Positions 39,482-46,063 of a DNA stretch of 64,000 nucleotides are shown piece by piece. Each line of letters opens with the position of its first letter. Positions within the stretch are counted from its first letter, which is position 1. The position numbers were made by a program, and so were the translations under genes. Source of the stretch: Pseudocitrobacter faecalis (GTDB lineage Bacteria; Pseudomonadota; Gammaproteobacteria; Enterobacterales; Enterobacteriaceae); NCBI GenBank assembly GCA_003315335.1, contig QNRL01000008.1, positions 1 to 64,000 on the forward strand. The letters are read 5' to 3'. The notes under the pieces were generated by a model, which was not told the DNA's origin, ran no database searches, and saw only the letters and a program-made list of their open reading frames with translations.

Positions 39482-39655
39482 ATGAGCAAGATTAACGTTA
39501 AGCCTGTACTGCTGAACGGGGAGCAGATTCAGGCTCTGAAAACCATTCAGGAGAGAGAACGCCAGAAATCATGCATGGGGATCGCGCCGTCAATCCATGC
39601 TGTTGCGCGCAAAGTTTTTGATGCAGGGTTATCTAAAATGGAGGCTGGCCTGTGA
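39482..39655 (+). CDS. small putative DNA-binding protein
   Basis: This 57-residue basic protein (MSKINVKPVLLNGEQIQAL, then GIAPSIHAVARKVFDAGL) has the size and strand-helix-helix rhythm of ribbon-helix-helix regulators, but I cannot assign a family. GGGGG precedes the ATG. Lying right after the iterons, it could control copy number. It overlaps the next gene by 4 bases. Confidence 0.6.
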   Translation: MSKINVKPVLLNGEQIQALKTIQERERQKSCMGIAPSIHAVARKVFDAGLSKMEAGL

Positions 39656-40437
39656 GCTACTCAATCAAAATAGGGAAACACAGCATTGAGCTGGCCGGTT
39701 ATGCCGGCAAGGTTGTTGCGCCTAATACTCAGATGGAAACTTTATTCCGTGGCATGGCCGGCGAACTGACTAACCTGCGCGTTACGGCGCAGCAGGCCGA
39801 AGCTGAGGCAGATTTGCTGGACGTTATTCGCAACGATCCGGATTTGAATGAACAGGCAAAAAATCGCAGGTCAGGTGAAGCCCGCAACCCTGACACGCTT
39901 AAGGCCTTTACTCGCGGTGTGGCTGCCGTTAGTGGCCAGGCCGCAAATATTCTCGACTACCTGATGAACAAACTCGTACCGGTTAAACCACTGGCATCTG
40001 ACGATGTTCAGGGATTCATGCGTGACAGTGAAATGCGTCAGGCATTCGGCAGGCTCGATCGCCGGAGTCAGGAAAAAATGCTGCTTTCGATGCACGGCGG
40101 AAAGCACCAGGAGCTGGCTGAGGCCTTGCTAAGGGCGCACGCAGTGTGTTCGGGGCTCGGTACGGAACAGCTAAAACGTCTCGCCTTCTCCCGTATTGCA
40201 TCAGAGAACGGGCAGGTAATTAGTGCGGTTGCCGATCTGGTCGACGCGGTAAGGAAAGACGTCGCACAAATTACAGCTATTCGAACCTGGTATAACAATC
40301 TCATTTACGGGAAAAACGATGATCCATCAGAATTACAGCCACGCATGACCGGCCTTGACCAGTTAAGCGAACATGTCAGCGCGATGCTCAAAGGCAACCA
40401 GCGGCAGACAAGTTCAGAAGATAAGCAGGCCGCCTGA
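39652..40437 (+). CDS. hypothetical satellite protein
   Basis: This 261-residue, largely helical protein is not recognised. It starts at a GTG with GGAGG seven bases upstream and is coupled to the previous gene (GTGA). A charged helical stretch (about residues 35-75) and MRQAFGRLDRRSQEKMLLSMHGGKH in the middle are its visible features. A terminator follows, so it ends the replication operon. Confidence 0.7.
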   Translation: MSYSIKIGKHSIELAGYAGKVVAPNTQMETLFRGMAGELTNLRVTAQQAEAEADLLDVIRNDPDLNEQAKNRRSGEARNPDTLKAFTRGVAAVSGQAANILDYLMNKLVPVKPLASDDVQGFMRDSEMRQAFGRLDRRSQEKMLLSMHGGKHQELAEALLRAHAVCSGLGTEQLKRLAFSRIASENGQVISAVADLVDAVRKDVAQITAIRTWYNNLIYGKNDDPSELQPRMTGLDQLSEHVSAMLKGNQRQTSSEDKQAA

Positions 40438-40450
40438 TGGCGGCTTTTTT
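40429..40450 (+). terminator. terminator of the satellite replication operon
   Basis: GCCGCC-TGAT-GGCGGC followed by six T residues. Its stem begins inside the final codons of the preceding gene. Confidence 0.85.
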
Positions 40451-40473
40451 ATGTCCGGAGGGAAAACACCAGG

Positions 40474-40965
40474 ATGCTGTTAAGTAAATCAGCCTACGCC
40501 AGACATATGGGCGTCAGCCGGCAAACTGTTTACGGCTGGATAGCCCGCGGTGATATTGTTATTTCAGGCGATAAAGTGGATGTTGACGCATCGCAGGCTA
40601 AACAAAACTCTGCTGGTGCTGGCGAACACCAGATTGAAATGACGTGGGCGCAGGCCGCCGCATGGGTATGGAAGCATGACGGCGGGAAAGAGCTGCCGGC
40701 TGATATTGATGCTAGCCAGAGGATAGAGGCCGCAGCCGCTGAGCTGGGGTTTGATGTTCAGCACGAGCCCGAAGAGCAACTACTGATTCTCTTCCGGCCG
40801 GATGAAGAAACCCACAGCTTCTATGGCAAAGACTGTGCAGCGGGCGCTTTACGGTTTCTTCGTTCTGAGCTGGCCTACGTTGCCATAATGCACCCTGATA
40901 TGCCGGATGAGTGGAGCAAAACAGGGTTAAGGGCGCTCTGCCTGCTGGACGGCGAAAAACTGTAA
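40474..40965 (+). CDS. helix-turn-helix protein, Nu1-like N-terminus
   Basis: The 163-residue protein begins with an HTH (LSKSAYARHMGVSRQTVYGWI, then RGDIVISGDKVDVDASQA) of the kind seen in Nu1-type small terminase subunits and excisionases. The rest (MTWAQAAAWVWKHDGGKELP and an acidic C-terminal part) is not recognised. It might redirect a helper phage terminase, or be a regulator. CGGAGGG precedes the ATG. Confidence 0.65.
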   Translation: MLLSKSAYARHMGVSRQTVYGWIARGDIVISGDKVDVDASQAKQNSAGAGEHQIEMTWAQAAAWVWKHDGGKELPADIDASQRIEAAAAELGFDVQHEPEEQLLILFRPDEETHSFYGKDCAAGALRFLRSELAYVAIMHPDMPDEWSKTGLRALCLLDGEKL

Positions 40966-40993
40966 ACCCTCAGCCTAACCCAGCCCCTCAGAC

Positions 40994-41151
40994 TTGACAC
41001 TTTTTCGCGAAATACCGGGAAAAGTGTCAACCCAACCTAACGGATCCTGACGCCCACGACCAGCAGCTGCAGGTGAAGTGTAAAAGGCTGGCGTTGAGAT
41101 TTGTTGAGGCCTTACTGTAATCGTTTATTAGTCTTGCCGGAAAAGTGTCAA
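40994..41151. repeat. TTGACACTTTT inverted and direct repeats in the 366-base gap before the cargo
   Basis: TTGACACTTTT (40994-41004) and AAAAGTGTCAA (41020-41030) form an 11-base inverted repeat with 15 bases between. A third copy of AAAAGTGTCAA is at 41141-41151, with similar flanks (CCGGRAAAGTGTCAAC). Further on, ACTTGTC occurs twice. The gap 40966-41331 holds no gene. The repeats may be an operator or a packaging-recognition site. Confidence 0.5.
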
Positions 41152-41331
41152 CCGCGCTGCTTTAGAAAACATCAGATGCCGTTCGTTGGCAGCAACTTGT
41201 CAAAACTTGTCACCCGACAGCGGGGACTTTTGGCTGTAGGCGCTCTAAGTTACAGTTGCATCGTAGTGTAACTATTGATGATGTAATTGATCTCTAATAC
41301 AATTTATTTAAAACTTAACGAGATATAAATA

Positions 41332-42807
41332 ATGAGCGACTTTTTTTTGATGATGGAAGGGGTAGTCGAAAACCAAGATTCATTCTTTGATGGGGTAACA
41401 ACTGAGTCCAAAATAATTATTTCCAATAGTTTCTTTTCAATTGACCGAATTGATATCCCACATCAAATTACAGATGTGATTTTGGTTTCATGTACAAGTG
41501 ATAGAAAAGTTACAATACATTGTGATAATGAAAAAACTGTTGTTTGGTTTGAATGCAATAACAATTTTAAAGATGTTGATTTTTCAGGGGTATTTTCTAG
41601 GGTTGTTCTTAATTCATCTATGGTATTTGCTAGGGTAAGTTATCCTGTTGAATTTGAACCAAGTCAATTTGGGACTGTTTCATTTTTGAAAGATGCAAAA
41701 ACCCAAAGGTTAGAGTTTTTTTCTGTTTTAACAAAGGCAGTAAAGTGTGTCGGTTCTATTGATGAGATCGTTATTGATGGTTTGATTATCCACGAAGACT
41801 TAACTGTACTTTCAGATAAATCTTCCTCAGCCTCTATAAGGCATATCAAGAGTGAAGAGTTACATTTTGTTGGGCAATTTGAAAATATCAGCTTGGGTTC
41901 TCATATAAATATCGGGACGCTTTATTTTGATGGTCGAACAAAGGGGCTAAAAAACATTAATATTGATTTGCAAGATTCTAATATTACGGAGCAATTACAA
42001 GTTGCATATGTAATGGATAGTAAGGCAACTCAATTTATTATAAAGAATGCAAGCTATGCATCTATCAAACGTTTTGTACTTCATCAGTCGGTTTTAAGTT
42101 GTTTTGTAATATCAAATTGTGATTTGACTAAAACAGAAGTTGATTTTATAAATTGTAGAATAGACGATCTATTAACGGAGGGTGTAACTTGGCCGTTCGA
42201 TATAGAAATAAGCCATAACAATTATAGGAAAATCCCATCATTAGAATTTGAGCAGAAACAATCAGTTTATAGACAGCTTAAAAGCATCAGCCAAAAAAAT
42301 AAAGATGTTGATAATTTTCTATTCTTCAGGAGGAAAGAATATGATACTACATTGTCTGTTTTGAGTTTGCGATTAACTACTTACATGAGTTATTTTTTGA
42401 CCATTTTATGTGATTTGTTAGGGATTTGTAGAAATAGAAATTTGCCAGTAATTGAAAAAATGAATCATAAAAATAAAATTTCTGGTTTTATAATGACTTT
42501 ATCAAACTGGTTTGTTTTGAAATTATCATCTTTAATATCTATTCATGGAACAAGTCTTTTCAGACCACTTGCTATTCTCGTTGTCGGTATACCAGTGCTG
42601 CTTTGCATTTTTGGCTATTACAAATCTATTGAGCAACTGGTCTCATTAAGTGCATATGTGATTGATCCTACTCATAAATTAGAAGCTACAATTCTAGGTT
42701 CCAAATTGATAATTAATCCTGTGCACAGTTTGATATTTAAGATATTTTCATCAACTCTATTGTTCAAAATCATCATGGTATTCCGTAAATATAGCCTTTC
42801 AATTTAA
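41332..42807 (+). CDS. AT-rich cargo gene: beta-solenoid-like protein with C-terminal membrane domain
   Basis: This 491-residue protein has no family I can name. Residues about 25-300 show many short strand-turn units (VDFSGVFSRVVLNSSMV, FVISNCDLTKTEVDFINCRI), suggesting a degenerate pentapeptide-like solenoid. The C-terminal part has SVYRQLKSISQKNKDVDNF, FFRRKEYD and SLISIHGTSLFRPLAILVVG. This is the order seen in pentapeptide-repeat proteins that end in a pore-like domain. Hydrophobic segments lie near 351-366, 411-430 and 465-484. Base composition is far more AT-rich than the satellite core, a sign of separate acquisition. A membrane-acting defence effector is my inference. Confidence 0.75.
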   Translation: MSDFFLMMEGVVENQDSFFDGVTTESKIIISNSFFSIDRIDIPHQITDVILVSCTSDRKVTIHCDNEKTVVWFECNNNFKDVDFSGVFSRVVLNSSMVFARVSYPVEFEPSQFGTVSFLKDAKTQRLEFFSVLTKAVKCVGSIDEIVIDGLIIHEDLTVLSDKSSSASIRHIKSEELHFVGQFENISLGSHINIGTLYFDGRTKGLKNINIDLQDSNITEQLQVAYVMDSKATQFIIKNASYASIKRFVLHQSVLSCFVISNCDLTKTEVDFINCRIDDLLTEGVTWPFDIEISHNNYRKIPSLEFEQKQSVYRQLKSISQKNKDVDNFLFFRRKEYDTTLSVLSLRLTTYMSYFLTILCDLLGICRNRNLPVIEKMNHKNKISGFIMTLSNWFVLKLSSLISIHGTSLFRPLAILVVGIPVLLCIFGYYKSIEQLVSLSAYVIDPTHKLEATILGSKLIINPVHSLIFKIFSSTLLFKIIMVFRKYSLSI

Positions 42808-42906
42808 AATTCATATAAGTTTTAGAGGGTTAGGTGTAGATTTGGTATGCTTTAATTAGGTCTTTAGAAATTTTAAACGCATAATACATCCTTACAGGAG
42901 AACGTT

Positions 42907-43902
42907 ATGACAGGTAGAAGAAAGTTTGTCTCAGAGTTTTCTGTGGGTATAACATCAAATGGTTGGTTGATGTTCACTCCTGATCAGCTGCATGCTGAAG
43001 GTAAAATGAAAGAAACCCATCAGGATATATCAGACAATAGCCATATTTATCTCATTTGTAAAAAGCCTAAAGCGAACTGTAGCAGTGAAGAACCGAATAT
43101 TAATGGAGATCGGGCTATTGGTAAAGTTATTAGCCGCATCGATGGGGTAGACGTAGTGTCATGTTATTCATTCCCCTTTGAGTTTGTTAAAGATGAGGTC
43201 GCTTTACGAGTTTCCACTTATCCACATAGAAAAATTGAAACTGTCAATGCTGAAGGTAATTGGAATAGATATTGGACAAGTGAAATGTTAGCGTTGTTTA
43301 CTTACAATCCTATTTATTACGACTTAGAAGTGTTATATGTCGGTCAAGCATATGCGGATGGAAAGAGAACAGCAATTGATCGCTTAAGAAGTCATTCAAC
43401 GCTTCAGAAAATTTTAGCCGATACAATGAATGAATTCCCTGATGATCAAATATATATTCTTACTCTAGTATACAATGACTATATGCTTTTTAGTTCATTT
43501 AATGGAATGGATAAAAATTGTATAGGGGGTCAGGAGGATGATGCCCGTTTAAAAAGCATAATAGAAAATCCTCTTTCTAAGAAAGAAATAGTCTGTCTTG
43601 CTGAGGCTGGTCTTATTCGTTACTTTAATCCAAGATATAATATAACTTATAAAGGTAGTTTTCCTGCTTCTGATCAAAAAATACTTTCAGGTTGTTTTGA
43701 CTTGGATTTTTCCGGTCTGTCTGTAGAGATAGAATTAAATGACTCCCATTTTAGGCTTTATTCTGAAGATGCCAGCGTAAAATATCATCATATGGCTATG
43801 TTTAATCTTGTTGATGAGCAACAACGATTGGGATTTTTTACATTAAGTAACGGAGTGTCTGATCCAATAACGATGACAGGAGTAATTCCTCTGACAAAGT
43901 GA
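42907..43902 (+). CDS. AT-rich cargo gene: GIY-YIG-nuclease-like protein
   Basis: The middle of this 331-residue protein carries a GIY-YIG-like signature. PIYYDLEVLYVGQ (YVG at 144-146) is followed by Arg159 and His163 in DRLRSHSTLQKIL, then Glu233 in LAEAGLIRYF and Asn245 in NPRYN. These are the positions of the metal-binding Glu and other active-site residues of that fold. The flanking domains (1-125 and 250-331, the latter beta-rich) are unknown. AGGAG precedes the ATG. It follows the membrane cargo gene after 99 bases and ends near attR. Confidence 0.75.
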   Translation: MTGRRKFVSEFSVGITSNGWLMFTPDQLHAEGKMKETHQDISDNSHIYLICKKPKANCSSEEPNINGDRAIGKVISRIDGVDVVSCYSFPFEFVKDEVALRVSTYPHRKIETVNAEGNWNRYWTSEMLALFTYNPIYYDLEVLYVGQAYADGKRTAIDRLRSHSTLQKILADTMNEFPDDQIYILTLVYNDYMLFSSFNGMDKNCIGGQEDDARLKSIIENPLSKKEIVCLAEAGLIRYFNPRYNITYKGSFPASDQKILSGCFDLDFSGLSVEIELNDSHFRLYSEDASVKYHHMAMFNLVDEQQRLGFFTLSNGVSDPITMTGVIPLTK

Positions 43903-44116
43903 TATAGAGGCTTATGAGTATCTATTCTTATCCATTCACGAATGCTGCTCAACTGTGTTTCAGAGCAGCAATTTAGCTTTCATTGCAAGTCTGATTTACT
44001 TTTTGAAGCTACCAATATCATAGAGAAAAAACAGTGGGGGTACTTTTGGGGGTACCAAAGAAGATTGAGTGTGATTTATATGTTTTATATCAACGGCTTG
44101 TGTTATTTGGTTTTGT
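43903..44116. repeat. right-end region with integrase arm-site repeats
   Basis: No gene is evident. At 44036-44055 GGGGGTACTTTTGGGGGTAC repeats the pattern GGGGGTA-C-T-T found at 32729-32748 beside int. This mirrors the left arm and supports this end as the right boundary. Confidence 0.6.
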
Positions 44117-44134
44117 TCCTATTATCGCACCATT
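44117..44134. other. attR core
   Basis: TCCTATTATCGCACCATT matches the 3' end of tRNA-Thr (32597-32615) except for one missing G. It marks the right junction of the satellite. Confidence 0.75.
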
Positions 44135-44408
44135 TAATTCAATGAATCACCTCGCGTTCAAGTCATCCACGTTCCCGCTCATGTCATATTTATGATCTTC
44201 CAGCTTAAAATCGTATCAACCTTGCTCGCATATTCCGTAAAATGCCTGGCCGAAAGATGCCTGTTTCGAGGAATCCTTCGAGCGTTTCCCATACCCTATT
44301 TTTTTCAATACCCGCACAGAAGTTCCTGATGTCTCCCACCTTTTTGTTGATGCAAAACCGACCAGCAATAAGCTACTGCTCGGTTTGCATAAACGGCTCG
44401 CTAAATCA
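44135..44408. other. gene-free stretch right of attR
   Basis: I see no supported gene, repeat or RNA here. A plus-strand reading frame of 69 codons (44242-44451) runs antisense into the hydrolase gene and is unlikely to be real. Confidence 0.4.
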
Positions 44409-44957
44409 TCAGCGCTGCAAATACTCCCCTGTGGAAATCACCCTGGCGTAGGCAAAAGCCAGTGCGGCCATCATGGTGGCGTGTACCTGCTCCGCTGGCA
44501 CGCGGACACCGTTGAACTCTAAATCCAGTGTGGCACAAGCGTCATGCAGAACCGTTACGTCATAACCAAAATCTGAAGCTGCACGTACCGCAGCGTCGAC
44601 GCACATATGACTCATAGCACCGACGACGACCAGTGAGGTAATGCCTTGCTCCTCAAGCAGTTGTCTGAGGTTGGTATTCAGGAAGGCGTTGACGTAATTT
44701 TTCACGATGACCGGTTCGTTGCCTGCAGGCAGCACAGAAGGTTGAATTTTTATCCCATCGGAGTCGGGGACAAATACCGGCATCTCTTTATTAGCGAAAA
44801 TATGCTGGATATGGAAAACCGGTATAGCGCGTTCGCGGGCTGAAGCAATAACGTTTGCCGCGTTAGCCGCAGCGGATTCGATACCGGTCAGCGGCAATTT
44901 TCCTGTCGGAAGATATTCATTCTGCAGATCGATAACAATAATGGCTTCTCTGGTCAT
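44409..44957 (-). CDS. isochorismatase-family cysteine hydrolase
   Basis: This 182-residue hydrolase has the catalytic triad Asp10 (VIDLQNEY), Lys86 (VKNYVNAF) and Cys119 (SHMCVDAA) with the usual cis-peptide VVGAMSHM. Relatives hydrolyse nicotinamide, isochorismate or other amides; this one's substrate is unknown. It is divergent from a GlxA-type AraC regulator, a common pairing, which probably controls it. Confidence 0.88.
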   Translation of the reverse strand: MTREAIIVIDLQNEYLPTGKLPLTGIESAAANAANVIASARERAIPVFHIQHIFANKEMPVFVPDSDGIKIQPSVLPAGNEPVIVKNYVNAFLNTNLRQLLEEQGITSLVVVGAMSHMCVDAAVRAASDFGYDVTVLHDACATLDLEFNGVRVPAEQVHATMMAALAFAYARVISTGEYLQR

Positions 44958-45064
44958 GGCGTGTTTCCCTCTGTTGGCTTTACAAATTTAGTACAGACAG
45001 TGTGTATCAGGGCAGATAACATGCAAAGTGGCGGTAACGACATATTCAAGGGTGAAAACGACAT

Positions 45065-46036
45065 ATGGAGCGGCGATTGACGATTGAAATCGCGATACTT
45101 ATTTATCCGCATGCGCAGCAGGCTGCCGTTCTGGGCCTGATGGATTTGCTGAATTTTGCCGAAAAGATCCGGCTCCGGCATGACGCGAAGGGAACTACTC
45201 CGGTGACGGTGACGCGATGGCTATGTGAAGAGAGTGCAGGTGTCCCGCACAGACTTGAAGACAGCGTCCGGGATCACGAGAATGGCCCTGATGTGATTAT
45301 CCTGCCCCCGAGCCTGGAAGACCCTCTCCCGGCACTCTCTTCCCGCCCTTATATCGAGTGGCTTTGCGAGCAGCATGCAAAGGGAGCGACGATCGCATCC
45401 GTCTGTGCAGGCGCTTTTTTACTGGGAGAAACGGGGCTGCTCAGGGGACGAACCATCACAACCCACTGGCAATATGCTGAACTTTTCAGTCAGCGTTTTC
45501 CTGATGTCAGGCTCGATGTTGATCAGTTACTGATAGATGATGACGATATCATGACGGCAGGCGGTGCGATGGCCTGGGTGGATCTGGGCCTTCGTCTGGT
45601 GGACCGCTATTATGGGGCTGCCATTATGATTGAAACCGCCCAGCGTCTGCTGATTGATCCACCAGGTCGGCAGCAGCGTTTCTACAGCGCGTTCTCTCCA
45701 CGTCTGTCACACGGCGATCGGGCGGTACTGAACGTTCAGCGCTGGTTAGAAGAGACGGGTGCCAGGGAAAGTGCGCTGCCGGTACTTGCAGCCCTGGCGG
45801 GCCTGGAAGAACGCACTTTTTTACGCCGCTTTCAGAAAGCGACCGGTATGACGACCACCGAGTATTGTCAGCGCCTGCGCGTGGGGCGAGCCAGGGAAAT
45901 GCTCCAGTCTTCTCAGCTTCCGCTGGAACGCATCGCGTGGGATGTGGGTTACAGCGATGCAGGGGCCTTCCGGAAGGTGTTTACCCGCATCGTTGGACTG
46001 ACACCCGGAGAGTATCGCCGGCGGTTTCATCCTTGA
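45065..46036 (+). CDS. GlxA-family AraC transcriptional regulator
   Basis: The 323-residue protein has an N-terminal DJ-1/PfpI-like domain (about residues 6-180, with ASVCAGAFLLGETGLL placing Cys114 at the elbow). A C-terminal AraC double helix-turn-helix (about 225-320) shows LAALAGLEERTFLRRFQKATG and IAWDVGYSDAGAFRKVFTRIVG. It probably senses a small molecule related to the substrate of the divergent hydrolase. The start was chosen as the ATG giving MERRLTIEIA; the ribosome site is weak. Confidence 0.88.
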   Translation: MERRLTIEIAILIYPHAQQAAVLGLMDLLNFAEKIRLRHDAKGTTPVTVTRWLCEESAGVPHRLEDSVRDHENGPDVIILPPSLEDPLPALSSRPYIEWLCEQHAKGATIASVCAGAFLLGETGLLRGRTITTHWQYAELFSQRFPDVRLDVDQLLIDDDDIMTAGGAMAWVDLGLRLVDRYYGAAIMIETAQRLLIDPPGRQQRFYSAFSPRLSHGDRAVLNVQRWLEETGARESALPVLAALAGLEERTFLRRFQKATGMTTTEYCQRLRVGRAREMLQSSQLPLERIAWDVGYSDAGAFRKVFTRIVGLTPGEYRRRFHP

Positions 46037-46063
46037 TTTCACGCCGGGCAGACAGTCGATCAC

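Larger units (their letters stand above)
32597..44134. mobile_element. P4-like/PICI-type integrated satellite element
   Basis: The element is about 11.5 kb long and bounded by an imperfect direct repeat of the tRNA-Thr 3' end. Its order is: integrase, regulator-like protein, AlpA, Ash/Icd frames, second recombinase, four small genes including a DUF4222 protein, D5 helicase, iterons, two small-to-medium genes, an HTH protein, and two AT-rich cargo genes. No capsid, tail, portal or lysis genes are present. This is the gene set of phage satellites that need a helper. The host order resumes in accessory DNA to the right. Confidence 0.88.

Noticed and set aside
43942..44145. 67-codon frame across the right end of the satellite
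   Set aside because: It spans the attR core and arm repeats, so its sequence would be created by integration. No homology signal.
44242..44451. 69-codon plus-strand frame right of attR
   Set aside because: It overlaps the hydrolase gene antisense and shows no family features.
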